A stretch of 64,000 nt of DNA from Flavobacterium segetis (GCF_900129575.1 NZ_FQWE01000004.1:1-64000); one strand, 5' to 3'; shown: positions 51,378 through 60,897, counted from the first letter of the stretch. Notes: generated by a model not told the origin, from the letters alone. A program made the numbers and translations.

Positions 51378-51926
51378 ATGAAAAAGAAAACATTTCGCAA
51401 TCTTCATAGAGATTTAGGTTATTTTTATGTAGGACTTATTATTTCGTTCGCTGCATCTGGATTACTAATGAACCATAGAGATTCTTGGCATCCTGAAAAG
51501 TACACTACAAATACTAAAGTAATTAATGTTACGCTTCCGGCAGAAGATAAAATCACTGAAAAATTTGCAGAAGAGTTAGGTAAAACTTTAGGTATTGAAG
51601 ATAAACTTCGTAAGCACAATGTAAAAAAAGGAGCTTTGAAAATTTCGTTTGAAAATCACGATGTTGAAATAGATGTTGCAACTGGAAAAGGTGAAGTGGT
51701 TACTTTTATAAAAACACCAATCATCAGCCAAACGATGAAATTACACAAAAGCACTTCTAACTTTTGGATTTATTATTCTGATATTTTTGCGCTTAGTTTA
51801 ATAGCGATTGCACTTACTGGAACGATAATGGTAAAGGGCGGTAAGTTTAGTTTTAAAGAACGCGGCTGGAAACTCGCTCTTGCAGGAATTATATTTCCAC
51901 TAATTTTCTTGTTTTTGTTGGGGTAA
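51378..51926 (+). CDS. PepSY-associated transmembrane protein (iron-uptake accessory)
   Basis: This is a 182-residue inner-membrane protein with three TM segments: LGYFYVGLIISFAASGLLMN, IYYSDIFALSLIAIALTGTI and LALAGIIFPLIFLFLLG. Its periplasmic loop carries a PepSY-like unit (about 55-115), and RNLHRDLGYF with MKLHKSTSNFWIYYSD holds His residues that may bind heme. Homologues accompany siderophore receptors and are thought to help ferric-siderophore reduction or handling. Here it lies just downstream of such a receptor on the same strand and is followed by a terminator. Confidence 0.88.
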   Translation: MKKKTFRNLHRDLGYFYVGLIISFAASGLLMNHRDSWHPEKYTTNTKVINVTLPAEDKITEKFAEELGKTLGIEDKLRKHNVKKGALKISFENHDVEIDVATGKGEVVTFIKTPIISQTMKLHKSTSNFWIYYSDIFALSLIAIALTGTIMVKGGKFSFKERGWKLALAGIIFPLIFLFLLG

Positions 51927-51949
51927 TAAGTACAGCGATGTACTCACTG

Positions 51950-51985
51950 ATCCGTCTCGTTTAAAAATAGCGAGACGGATTTTTG
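51950..51985 (+). terminator. Terminator after the PepSY gene
   Basis: ATCCGTCTCG (51950-51959) and CGAGACGGAT (51971-51980) form a perfect 10-bp stem with an 11-base loop followed by T4. Confidence 0.88.
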
Positions 51986-52754
51986 TGTTTCTGATTTATC
52001 ACCCAGACATTCCATTAGAATTTTCATGCATTGATGAACGATAAATTAAGTTATATCTATTCTAATCTTACATCTTAGTAAATTTCACGCCTTCCAATTT
52101 ACAGTAAAAACAATTGTTTAAAAAAACAAATAACTTATGAATTCATTACAATATTTCTCCTTGATAGCACCATTACTGGTAACTTTATCACGTTCATTAA
52201 TGAAAAAAACTACTAAAAATTTAAATGTAAACAGTAAATTCAATTAGGTGTACAAGACATGTATAAAATTATTTTCGGATAATTTAAATTCTGAACAATT
52301 CATTAAATTAATACCTGCACTTGAAAAAGTTTTAAAATACAATACTGCCTACAGACAAATTTATTTAAATAAATTTTAGTCAAAATGCTTAGAATTGTTT
52401 CTCAGCATGTAAAAGTAAAGATGGTGCGTCAATATTTATAAATAAAGGAAGACCATGAAATACAAAACAATATGCGAAGAAAACAACACTATTGCGTTCT
52501 TTATTTTCTCAGAACAGGCGTTCTTTGAAAAGCAACTTGAGGTAAAACCGAATTTTATATTAGATACTGGGGGTTTTTCTACTTAAGTCTTTACACTTCA
52601 TAAAAATGATAAGGCCTTTTTTTTCTTAAATTCAACGGAGATTTTATAAAATTCTACGGCGAAGATTATTTTAGTAATATTCCAAGCTTCTTGAAGAGTG
52701 ATGAATTTTAATGCGAATTGTAAAGACTTTTTACATCTCCTTAAGTAGTTAAAG
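51986..52754. other. Gene-poor region with small possible ORFs
   Basis: Nothing above about 45 codons is open. A 36-codon frame begins near 52138 (MNSLQYFSLIAPLLVTLSRS). A 43-codon frame at 52455-52586 has a purine-rich AAAGGAAGACC before its ATG and reads KYKTICEENNTIAFFIFSEQ. After its stop, another frame near 52640-52710 reads FYGEDYFSNIPSFLKSDEF, as if one gene had decayed. None can be confirmed. Confidence 0.35.
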
Positions 52755-53621
52755 CTAAGATTTTAAAAACATCTTTTTAAAGCCATCAGGAGTATTATTT
52801 TCGTATTTTTTAAAGAATCGACCAAAATATGAATTATCAGTAAATCCTAATTCATAAGCAATCTCTGATGCTGTTTTTTTCTCGTGGATTAACAATCGTT
52901 TCGCTTCTAGAATGATTCTATTCCGAATTAAATCACCTGCTGCACTATTCGTTACTTCATTGCAAACGGCATTAAGGTAGTTAGGACGCACGTGCAATAT
53001 TGAGGCGTAATCTTTTACAAAATGCTTCTCTCTATAATATTTATCAATCAGTTCCTCAAAATGATAAATTAATTGAAGAGACTGAGTGAATTCAGTGTTT
53101 TTATTATTTGTTTTGAACAAACGATCCAATTCTAACAATAATAAATTAAGTAAAGAATATAAATGTTTATCAAAATTATTTTCCTTTCCGTTAAACTCTT
53201 TTAACATCCAAATTGCAATCGATTTTAAATTTTCAAATTGCTCCCGTGAAACTGTAGCGTAAGGAATTTTGTGTCTATATGTTAAAAATGAAAACTCACT
53301 TAGTTGATAATTTTGATGGCGCAATGCAAAGAAATCGTTTTCGAATATAATTATATAACCTTCAATTTTATCATAATCTAACCATTGATGAATTTGTCCG
53401 TAATGCAAGCATGTAATAGAAAATGGTTCTATTACACATTCCTCAAAATCAACTAGTTGTTTTCCTGAATTACGTTCGTTCAACAAAATCATATTGTAAT
53501 TATGTCTGTGCGGAACATCCAATTCTTTCATGTAGGGGAGAAAATCAATCGTTTTATAAATAGAAAATTTCAACTTATTTCGGGCAATAGCGGTAGAGTT
53601 GATATTTTTTATTTCACACAT
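52755..53621 (-). CDS. AraC-family transcription regulator with N-terminal cupin
   Basis: This 288-residue regulator has an N-terminal cupin-type sensor (about 20-110; VPHRHNYNMILLNERNSGKQ with metal- or ligand-pocket His residues). The C-terminal AraC double HTH (about 190-285) carries DYASILHVRPNYLNAVCNE and TASEIAYELGFTDNSYFGRF, then KKYENNTPDGFKK. It is the last gene on the strand of the oxidase operon, four bases after the small membrane protein gene. It may be co-transcribed and could control the oxidase or an adjacent target. The effector is unknown. Confidence 0.9.
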   Translation of the reverse strand: MCEIKNINSTAIARNKLKFSIYKTIDFLPYMKELDVPHRHNYNMILLNERNSGKQLVDFEECVIEPFSITCLHYGQIHQWLDYDKIEGYIIIFENDFFALRHQNYQLSEFSFLTYRHKIPYATVSREQFENLKSIAIWMLKEFNGKENNFDKHLYSLLNLLLLELDRLFKTNNKNTEFTQSLQLIYHFEELIDKYYREKHFVKDYASILHVRPNYLNAVCNEVTNSAAGDLIRNRIILEAKRLLIHEKKTASEIAYELGFTDNSYFGRFFKKYENNTPDGFKKMFLKS

Positions 53622-53625
53622 AATT

Positions 53626-54024
53626 TTATCCTAAAGAAGTAATTGTATAATATATAGCCCATGCTACAAAAGCGATAATTCCCGCAATGACTCCTGACGG
53701 CACACTTTTAGGTGTTTCAGAACCGTCAATTAAAAATTGCTTTTGATTTCCTTTACCATAAGCGTTTATCATTAAAGGCAAAATACCATCCACTTCATCA
53801 TTTGGATCTAGGCCATCAATGGTAATTGAAGGCCCGTTTCTTACCATGAATGGAATGATTTTTATCCCTTCCTTTCCAATAGGATCTTTGCTTACTATTT
53901 TTAAATGGTGTAATCCATCGATCAGTTTTCTGGTGTCCAAATCAAAATTTACCGGCGTTATAAATTCGCCTATCGGCAAAACGTCCTCATCTACAAATAT
54001 AATCACTTTTGTTTTACTGTCCAT
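53626..54024 (-). CDS. Unknown tail-anchored protein of the cbb3-type oxidase operon
   Basis: This is a 132-residue protein without an N-terminal signal. A beta-rich soluble part (VIIFVDEDVLPIGEFITPVN, LHHLKIVSKDPIGKEGIKII, VRNGPSITIDGLDPNDEVD) is followed by one C-terminal TM segment (SGVIAGIIAFVAWAIYYTIT). It lies one base after the small CxxC protein gene and is clearly part of the oxidase operon. I do not recognise the family. A Cu/heme assembly or structural subunit role is a guess from position. Confidence 0.75.
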   Translation of the reverse strand: MDSKTKVIIFVDEDVLPIGEFITPVNFDLDTRKLIDGLHHLKIVSKDPIGKEGIKIIPFMVRNGPSITIDGLDPNDEVDGILPLMINAYGKGNQKQFLIDGSETPKSVPSGVIAGIIAFVAWAIYYTITSLG

Positions 54025-54025
54025 A

Positions 54026-54286
54026 TTAGTCGAATTTTAGGATGGTTCGTTTAATGTGATTACTATTTGTTTCTTTTGGTTGAACAATGTATTTCACTGA
54101 GTAAAAAAGTGTTATCAAAACGATGATACTCATTGCAATCACGATAGCATAATCCACGTTTCCGTCTGGACCTGCCCCGTGTGCGATACCTTGTAAAATT
54201 TTAGGCTGTTGTTTATCACAAACTGGACAAGCAAATAAACCTACTGAAAAAAGGCTAAAAAGCGTAATAAAGATTGATTTTTTCAT
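54026..54286 (-). CDS. Small CxxC membrane protein of the cbb3-type oxidase operon
   Basis: This is an 86-residue protein. The signal-like N-terminus (SIFITLFSLFSVGLFACPVC) leads directly into CPVCDKQQPKILQG, a CxxC with a following QQPK. One TM segment follows (YAIVIAMSIIVLITLFYSV), then a short basic tail. The CxxC could bind copper or act in thiol chemistry; this is inference. It begins five bases after ccoO. A size and position like CcoQ/CcoH are tempting, but the sequence is not obviously either. Confidence 0.8.
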   Translation of the reverse strand: MKKSIFITLFSLFSVGLFACPVCDKQQPKILQGIAHGAGPDGNVDYAIVIAMSIIVLITLFYSVKYIVQPKETNSNHIKRTILKFD

Positions 54287-54291
54287 ACTAT

Positions 54292-55305
54292 TTATTGTAC
54301 TGGTGCGGTTGCTTTTGCAAGCTCCATTAATTTTTTTACTTGATCCACTGTCACTTTTTTGGCATCATTACCCCAACTCGTTTTCTCATGGTTCATGATA
54401 GCTGCTACTTCTTCGGCGGTAAGACCAGCATTTGTCCCAACAGCGGGCATAACACCGTATTGTTCTTGAGCGTTATATCCATTCATAATAATGGCAACCA
54501 TAATTTCAGAGTCATCATTGAGCACAACTTTACTTCCCTTTAAAGGTGGAAATGCCCCAGCAAGTCCTTCACCATTTTGCTGGTGACAAGCCATACAATT
54601 TGCAGCATATAAATCACTTCCATTTAGCTCAGGCTCAGCACCACCTGCAACAGCCATTGCCTCTTTTTTCTCTTTCTTGTATAAAAATTTTGGATCTGGC
54701 ATACCATCTGGTAATTTAACTTGTTTCAAGCTTTGTAGATAGGCTACTAAATTTAAGCCATCTTGTGTAGCCACTACAATTCCTTTTTGGCCTTTCATGA
54801 ATGCTTCTGGAACCGCAACTTTAACATCCCCTTTTGCTGCTTTGTCTTTGACCTCAAATAGCCATGGATAAGGTGCCATAATAGATTGTGGCGTAACGAT
54901 TCTTGGATTGTACAGGTGAACTAAATGCCAATCTTGACTTGGCTGACGTTCACCAATATTCGTCAAATCGGGACCTGTACGCTCGGTTCCCATCAAAGTT
55001 CCTGCGTTTTGCCAAATACTTTTTCGAGTACTTAACGCATAATCCGCTGCAATTCCCGGACGTTTTCCCCATGTTTTATCCATATCTACATTTCGGACTT
55101 GCTGCGTGTGACAGCCTACGCACCCATTACTAATATAGATTTGTCTTCCTGCTTCCTGAGCCTCTGTTAAAGGAATAGCTCCGTACAACGGAACGCTGTT
55201 TTTTTGATTATACAAACTTGGAATTACAGCAACAAAAAGTGTCAGAGTCCCAAATAATAGTGACGCCGCCGTAAATAATTTTTTATGATCGTGAAATATA
55301 CTCAT
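54292..55305 (-). CDS. ccoO: CcoO-like cytochrome c fused to a second c-type heme domain
   Basis: This is a 337-residue membrane-anchored di-heme protein. One N-terminal TM anchor (KLFTAASLLFGTLTLFVAVI) is followed by a CcoO-type heme domain. That domain has YISNGCVGCHTQQVR (heme motif near residue 63), LMGTERTGPDLTNIGER, and the axial Met expected in SIMAPYPWLF. A second c-type heme site, NCMACHQQNGEGLAGAFPPL (near 238), forms a CcoP-like C-terminal domain with Met in YGVMPAVGTNAG. It transfers electrons to CcoN, whose stop lies five bases before it. Having CcoO plus one heme domain in one chain replaces separate CcoO and CcoP. Confidence 0.92.
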   Translation of the reverse strand: MSIFHDHKKLFTAASLLFGTLTLFVAVIPSLYNQKNSVPLYGAIPLTEAQEAGRQIYISNGCVGCHTQQVRNVDMDKTWGKRPGIAADYALSTRKSIWQNAGTLMGTERTGPDLTNIGERQPSQDWHLVHLYNPRIVTPQSIMAPYPWLFEVKDKAAKGDVKVAVPEAFMKGQKGIVVATQDGLNLVAYLQSLKQVKLPDGMPDPKFLYKKEKKEAMAVAGGAEPELNGSDLYAANCMACHQQNGEGLAGAFPPLKGSKVVLNDDSEIMVAIIMNGYNAQEQYGVMPAVGTNAGLTAEEVAAIMNHEKTSWGNDAKKVTVDQVKKLMELAKATAPVQ

Positions 55306-55310
55306 CGTAA

Positions 55311-57479
55311 TTAAATTTTAGGTTCAGCCAAATTTGTTTCCAAATTTTGATTGATAATTTCAAATGCTTTTTCCTTAACATCAACATCCACAGTTGGTTG
55401 TAGCATTTTATACATATTATAAACTAACACAATATGCGAAAGCCACATTAAAGTTCCTCCAATTGCTCTCCACAACCAATACGGACCCATCATGACAACA
55501 CTATCTATAAATGGAGCACCTTCAGCCCACATTAATCCTTTTAGAGTACCACCAATCATCAATGGAATAGTATAAAATTGCAAACCTATTAATGCCAACC
55601 AGAAATGCGCTCCTACCCCTAATTGTGGTGGTTCTTTTCCTGTGAGTCGAGGGACTATAGCGTAAATTCCTCCAAAAAGTAAGAAAGTAATAATTCCGTA
55701 CATGGTGATGTGCGAGTGAGCAATCGTAAAATCAGTAAAGTGCCAAATTAAATTAGTAGAACGAAAGGCCTCGGCTGTTCCTTGAAAAGATCCTGTAAAA
55801 TAATAAATGATCCCTACAAAAAAGAAAGGTAGCGAATAACTATTACTCACTTTACTCCAAGAACCTCGCAATGTCATTATGTAATTAGTAGTTCCTGCAA
55901 CTACTGGAATTAGCATTCCCACACTTCCTACAATGGCAACCGTTTGCAACCACCAAGGTAAAGCACTAAATACAAAGTGGTGAGTACCTATAACTGTGTA
56001 GAACAATATTTGCGACCAGAACGCTAAAACTCCTAAACTATAGGAATAAATAGGTTTATTCAATTGTTGCGGTAATAAATAATAAAGAACACCTAACATA
56101 GAAAACATAAACCACATTCCTACTGCTTGATGCATGTAATAACCTTGCACAATAGTTTCGCCAATTCCATCTTGTCCCATTGGGATGTAAGCGATAAAAG
56201 CAACAATTAAAATAAATATATAAGAAGCAACAATGAACCAATTGGAGATATAAATTTCAGTAGTGGTGCGTTTAGCAATTGTTTTTATAAAATTAATTAC
56301 AGTAAGAAGTAATCCAACAGCCCAAATTGCCATAATAGGCCAAATGATTTCACGATATTCTCCACCCCCATTATTAATTCCTGCCATAATTGTTATAGCT
56401 CCTACAAACATGGCAAAATTTACACAAATAAGTGCGATCCAACCATTTTTTATACTATTCAAAGGGGCATTGCTTACCATAGGAACAATGTAATAACCCA
56501 AGCCCATAATTCCGATAGTTGCCCAAGCCCAAAAAACTAAATTAGTATGAACGGCACGCAGGCGGCCAATGCTCAACCAACTATAGGTATCAGCATCAGG
56601 GACTATAAATTTAATTCCCACATATTCGCCAACAGAACTACCCACAAAAAGCCAAAAGACAGCTGTTCCTAAAAACCACAAAACCAACTTCGTCAGTGCA
56701 GGATCGATTTTTGGACGTTTTATTGGCGGTCTTTTTGTAGCGAAGAATCGGTAATTAGTTTCAGAAGTTACATTTTTCAGTAAACCTTTAGAATCGTGTG
56801 ATTTTTTACCAGCAGAAATTTCATTGGGAACTACTTCAAAAGTTGACTTTTGTTTGATTTCCTCTAATTCCGTGTCACTCGGCAAATTTTCGTCATCAGA
56901 GATAAATTCGGCAAATGCTTCTGCTTCTTTGAGTTTTTGAAAATTATTATAATTCCTAAAACTGGTAGTCACTTTTGAAACTAAATAAATTAAAGCGAAA
57001 AAAAGTGGAATAAAAATTAGCACTAAAGTAATTACGATTCCGGGTTCAGAGAAAATGTCTTCCCTTTTTGCTGGACCAGTCTGTGCAAAAATAATTTGCG
57101 GAGAGAGATAAAGTAATCCTATAATAACAACAGAAAGCCTTTTATTACTATTGCTTCTTTTACTTTTAATAACATCAATTTCAGCAGCATTTAGATTAGT
57201 GATATATTCTTTAAACTTGCTTTTTTGATGTTCCGTCTGGTCGTTGGCTGTCTTATTAGTATTAGAAATGAGCTTTAACAATAACACAACAATAGATGCG
57301 ACTGTGATCAAAACGACTGTGATGAGCAAATCTATAAATTGTATAGATTTGTTAGGAAAAAAACTAATATCAGTATCATTTTGAGAGAAACCAATAAAAG
57401 GCTGGAAAAATAGACAAAGAGTTATAATAACCAGCTGTAGCTTAGATTTAAATAAACGATTTATTGTTTTGAATATCAT
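55311..57479 (-). CDS. ccoN: cbb3-type oxidase catalytic subunit (CcoN) with long N-terminal extension
   Basis: This is a 722-residue protein. Residues from about 240 match CcoN: AVHTNLVFWAWATIG (heme b ligand), YYMHQAVGMWFMFSMLG (CuB His near 448), FYTVIGTHHFVFSALPWWLQ (Tyr six before HH, as in the His-Tyr crosslink) and HFTDFTIAHSHITMYG (heme ligands). The conserved cbb3 Glu (Glu323 in Pseudomonas stutzeri) is Gln here, in GSFQGTAEAF near residue 566. The first about 240 residues carry a signal-like segment and two to three TM helices (LLITVVLITVASIVVLLLKL and IVITLVLIFIPLFFALIYLV) with a charged coiled-coil linker. It is first in a five-gene operon and probably a high-affinity O2 reductase. 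Confidence 0.92.
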   Translation of the reverse strand: MIFKTINRLFKSKLQLVIITLCLFFQPFIGFSQNDTDISFFPNKSIQFIDLLITVVLITVASIVVLLLKLISNTNKTANDQTEHQKSKFKEYITNLNAAEIDVIKSKRSNSNKRLSVVIIGLLYLSPQIIFAQTGPAKREDIFSEPGIVITLVLIFIPLFFALIYLVSKVTTSFRNYNNFQKLKEAEAFAEFISDDENLPSDTELEEIKQKSTFEVVPNEISAGKKSHDSKGLLKNVTSETNYRFFATKRPPIKRPKIDPALTKLVLWFLGTAVFWLFVGSSVGEYVGIKFIVPDADTYSWLSIGRLRAVHTNLVFWAWATIGIMGLGYYIVPMVSNAPLNSIKNGWIALICVNFAMFVGAITIMAGINNGGGEYREIIWPIMAIWAVGLLLTVINFIKTIAKRTTTEIYISNWFIVASYIFILIVAFIAYIPMGQDGIGETIVQGYYMHQAVGMWFMFSMLGVLYYLLPQQLNKPIYSYSLGVLAFWSQILFYTVIGTHHFVFSALPWWLQTVAIVGSVGMLIPVVAGTTNYIMTLRGSWSKVSNSYSLPFFFVGIIYYFTGSFQGTAEAFRSTNLIWHFTDFTIAHSHITMYGIITFLLFGGIYAIVPRLTGKEPPQLGVGAHFWLALIGLQFYTIPLMIGGTLKGLMWAEGAPFIDSVVMMGPYWLWRAIGGTLMWLSHIVLVYNMYKMLQPTVDVDVKEKAFEIINQNLETNLAEPKI

Positions 57480-57598
57480 ATTATATTATTTTATACAAGG
57501 TGTAAAAATAAAAATAGAAGCTTATCGATTTATGGTAATAAAAGTTGTAATGATGGTACTATTTACTGTAAGTGATATTTAACTATTGTTCAAGACTT

Positions 57599-57646
57599 AA
57601 AAATCCCAACCCTGAAAATTTTCAGAATTGGGCTTTTTATTTTTTG
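57599..57646. terminator. valS / oxidase intergenic terminator
   Basis: CCCAA (57605-57609) and TTGGG (57628-57632) enclose CTGAAAA/TTTTCAG, a long stem with runs of A on the left and T on the right. On the minus strand it terminates valS before the ccoN promoter. Confidence 0.85.
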
Positions 57647-57663
57647 TAGAAAATCTTTAATCT

Positions 57664-60297
57664 CTATTGTAATCCAGCTAAACTTTGTTCAATAGTCGCA
57701 ATTTTCGCTAATGAATCTGATTCTTTTTGTTTTTCATTTGCTAGAACTTTCTCTGGTGCACCAGCTACAAATTTTTCATTCGCTAATTTGTTTTGAACTG
57801 ATTTTAAAAAGCCCTTAATATAAAGTAACTCTGTATTAAGTTTAGCGATTTCAGCCTCAACGTCAATACTGCCACTGATTGGAATAAAATACTCATTCGA
57901 TTTTACTCTAAAAGATAAAGCACCATCCACTTTCTCAGAAACATATTCTAGTGCAGTAATATTTCCTAATTTGATTACAACCGAATCAAAATAGGTAGAA
58001 GTTTGATCATTATTCATCACCTTCAATTCAATTTCATCTTTGAAAGGTATGTTCTTGTCTTTACGAATGGTTCTGACACCTGAAATTACGTCGATCGTAT
58101 GATCAAAATCTACGATTAATCTAGCATTAAAAGATTTTATTTCTGGCCAAGTAGAAACAATTAAAGCTTCATCAATAGTTCTTTCTGCGATTATTTGCCA
58201 AATTTCCTCAGTCAAAAATGGCATAAACGGATGGAGTAATTTTAAATTATTTTCCAGCATTTCTATTGCTTTCGCAAAAGTTACGCTGTCAATTGGTTGC
58301 TGGTAACTTGGTTTAATCATCTCTAAAAACCAAGAACAAAAATCGTCCCAAACCAGTTTATAGATCGCCATTAGAGCATCAGAAATTCTATATTTTTCAA
58401 AATTATCTTCTATTTCTAATAGTGTCTGTTGCAACTTAGCTTCGTACCATTCTATCGCTACTTTTGACGATTCCGGTTGCGGAATAGAATCTAAAACTTC
58501 CCATCCTTGAATCAATTTAAACGCATTCCAAATTTTATTTGTAAAAGCTTTTCCTTGATTACATAATTCTTCATCAAACATAATATCGTTTCCGGCAGAA
58601 GCGCTTAAAAGCAAACCTACACGAACACCATCGGCACCAAATTTTTCGATTAACTCTAATGGATCTGGAGAGTTACCTAATGATTTAGACATTTTACGAC
58701 GTTGTTTGTCGCGAACTAAACCAGTTAAATAAACATTTGTGAATGGTTTTTTACCCGTGTACTCGTAACCTGCAATAATCATTCGCGCTACCCAAAAAAA
58801 CAAAATATCTGGACCAGTCACTAAATCATTCGTTGGATAATAGTATTTAAAATCTGCACTTTCTGGATCCATAATCCCCCCAAAAACAGACATTGGCCAT
58901 AACCAAGAAGAAAACCACGTATCAAGAGCATCTACGTCTTGAGTTAAGTCCGCAGTACTTAGTTCATAGTTCTTTGTCTTTTCTCTGGCTAAAGTCAGAG
59001 CATCATTTATGTTTTCAGCAACTACAAAGTCCTCCTTCGCGTCACCATAAAAATAAGCAGGAATTTGTTGTCCCCACCACAATTGACGCGAAATATTCCA
59101 ATCCCGGATATTGTTTAACCAATGTGCATAGGTATTATTAAAACGTGCTGGATGTAATTTTATATCTCCATCAACTAAAACAGATTGAATAGCTGGTTTG
59201 ACTAAATCCTCCATTTTCAAGAACCATTGATCTGATAATCGGGGTTCTATAACCGCCTTTGTTCTCTCAGAAGTACCCACTTTATTTAAATGAATCTCCG
59301 TTTTTGCTAAAGCGCCACTCGTTTCTAATTCTGTAGCAATTTCTTCACGAACGACAAAACGGTCTTTACCTTGATAATGCAATCCAAAACTATTTAAAGT
59401 AGCATCCTCATTAAGAATATCAACGATCTCTAAATTATGCTTTTCGCCTAGAGCTTTATCATTCATATCATGAGCGGGAGTTACTTTCAGGCAACCAGTT
59501 CCAAACTCAACATCAACATAATTATCTTCGATAATAGGAATTATTCTCCCACAAATAGGTACAATAACTTTTTTACCTTTCAAATGAGCAAATCGCTTAT
59601 CATTAGGATTAATACAAATAGCGGTATCTCCAAAAATTGTTTCGGGACGTGTTGTAGCAATCGTTAGAAAGTCTTCACTTCCATCAATTTTATATTTTAT
59701 AAAATACAATTTACCTTGTTGTTCCTCGTAAATAACTTCCTCATCAGACAAAGTTGTTTTTGCTTCGGGATCCCAATTTACCATACGGTAACCTCTATAA
59801 ATCAAACCTTTGTTGTATAAATCCACGAACGATTTAATTACAGATGCTGACATATCAGGATCCATAGTAAACTTTGTACGTTCCCAATCGCAAGAAGCGC
59901 CCAGTTTTTTAAGTTGTTCGAGAATTACGCCACCATATTTATCAGTCCATTCCCAAGCATGTGCCAAAAATTCATCCCGCGTTAAATCATTTTTATTAAT
60001 TCCTTCGGCTTTTAACTTAGCCACTACTTTTGCTTCTGTCGCGATCGAAGCATGGTCTGTTCCTGGGACCCAGCAAGCATTAAATCCTTTTAGACGAGCT
60101 CTCCTAATTAAAACATCTTGAATAGTATTGTTTAACATGTGACCCATATGTAAAACTCCAGTCACATTTGGTGGTGGAATTACAATGGTATAAGGAGTTC
60201 GATGATCTGGCTTTGAATGAAAATAATTGTTTTTCATCCAGTAATCATACCACTTATCTTCTATAGTTTTAGCGTCAAATTGTGCGGGAATAATCAT
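57664..60297 (-). CDS. valS: Valyl-tRNA synthetase
   Basis: This 877-residue class I synthetase charges tRNA-Val. The HIGH motif is NVTGVLHMGHMLN at residues 50-53 and KMSKS is in RRKMSKSLGNSPDP near 535. The ValRS editing (CP1) domain contains TTRPETIFGDTAIC and GTGCLKVTPAHDMND. DWNISRQLWWGQQIPAYFY and a C-terminal coiled-coil arm (about 810-877) are typical. The ATG at 60297 (MIIPAQFDAKTIED) is chosen over a TTG three codons earlier. It is monocistronic with a strong terminator. Confidence 0.97.
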   Translation of the reverse strand: MIIPAQFDAKTIEDKWYDYWMKNNYFHSKPDHRTPYTIVIPPPNVTGVLHMGHMLNNTIQDVLIRRARLKGFNACWVPGTDHASIATEAKVVAKLKAEGINKNDLTRDEFLAHAWEWTDKYGGVILEQLKKLGASCDWERTKFTMDPDMSASVIKSFVDLYNKGLIYRGYRMVNWDPEAKTTLSDEEVIYEEQQGKLYFIKYKIDGSEDFLTIATTRPETIFGDTAICINPNDKRFAHLKGKKVIVPICGRIIPIIEDNYVDVEFGTGCLKVTPAHDMNDKALGEKHNLEIVDILNEDATLNSFGLHYQGKDRFVVREEIATELETSGALAKTEIHLNKVGTSERTKAVIEPRLSDQWFLKMEDLVKPAIQSVLVDGDIKLHPARFNNTYAHWLNNIRDWNISRQLWWGQQIPAYFYGDAKEDFVVAENINDALTLAREKTKNYELSTADLTQDVDALDTWFSSWLWPMSVFGGIMDPESADFKYYYPTNDLVTGPDILFFWVARMIIAGYEYTGKKPFTNVYLTGLVRDKQRRKMSKSLGNSPDPLELIEKFGADGVRVGLLLSASAGNDIMFDEELCNQGKAFTNKIWNAFKLIQGWEVLDSIPQPESSKVAIEWYEAKLQQTLLEIEDNFEKYRISDALMAIYKLVWDDFCSWFLEMIKPSYQQPIDSVTFAKAIEMLENNLKLLHPFMPFLTEEIWQIIAERTIDEALIVSTWPEIKSFNARLIVDFDHTIDVISGVRTIRKDKNIPFKDEIELKVMNNDQTSTYFDSVVIKLGNITALEYVSEKVDGALSFRVKSNEYFIPISGSIDVEAEIAKLNTELLYIKGFLKSVQNKLANEKFVAGAPEKVLANEKQKESDSLAKIATIEQSLAGLQ

Positions 60298-60458
60298 ATA
60301 ATGCAACTGTTAAAACCAAAACATTATGTTTGGTGTGATATTTGTAATTGGAATTGGCAACAAAAGTAAATAATTAAGTACAGTATAAAAAGAGAAATAA
60401 ATATTTGTGCATTAATTAAAACAAAGTATATTTACTAAATGATCCCAAATAAACAAAC

Positions 60459-60845
60459 ATGAAAAAAAATATAATTTTACTCGCAATAATACTAATTAGC
60501 ACTATTAGTTTTGCTCAAAATGGTCCTAAAATCATATTTTCTGCCAAGGATAATACAATAGATTATGGCACGGTTAATAAAACAGAAAATGGAGCACGTG
60601 ATTTTATTTTTACAAATACAGGTAATGCTCCCCTAATAATTACAAATGTACTATCTACTTGTGGTTGTACAGTTCCTACTAAACCAGAGGAGCCTATTAT
60701 GCCAGGTAAGACTGGTAAAATTACTGTAAAGTACAACATGGCTCCCGGACCTATTAGAAAAACGATTACAGTTGAATCGAATGCCGTGAATTATGACAAC
60801 GGTAGAGTTGCCCTGAAAATAAAAGGTGAGGTAGTTTCAAACTAA
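60459..60845 (+). CDS. DUF1573 exported protein
   Basis: This 128-residue secreted protein has a signal peptide (IILLAIILISTISFAQN). The mature domain is DUF1573: IDYGTVNKTENGARDFIFTN, NAPLIITNVLSTCGCTVPTK and GPIRKTITVESNA. The CGC motif is conserved. The fold is Ig-like. The role is unestablished; it is common in Bacteroidota as a single periplasmic domain. It is divergent from valS and converges on the aspartyl-protease-like gene with a shared hairpin terminator. Confidence 0.93.
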   Translation: MKKNIILLAIILISTISFAQNGPKIIFSAKDNTIDYGTVNKTENGARDFIFTNTGNAPLIITNVLSTCGCTVPTKPEEPIMPGKTGKITVKYNMAPGPIRKTITVESNAVNYDNGRVALKIKGEVVSN

Positions 60846-60858
60846 TATTATTAATTCT

Positions 60859-60897
60859 AAAGTGCTTTTAAAAAAATAATTATAAGCACTTTTTTTT
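60859..60897. terminator. Bidirectional terminator
   Basis: AAAGTGCTT and AAGCACTTT form a 9-bp stem around an AT-rich loop with T8 on the plus strand, between the DUF1573 gene and the converging protease-like gene. Confidence 0.85.
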
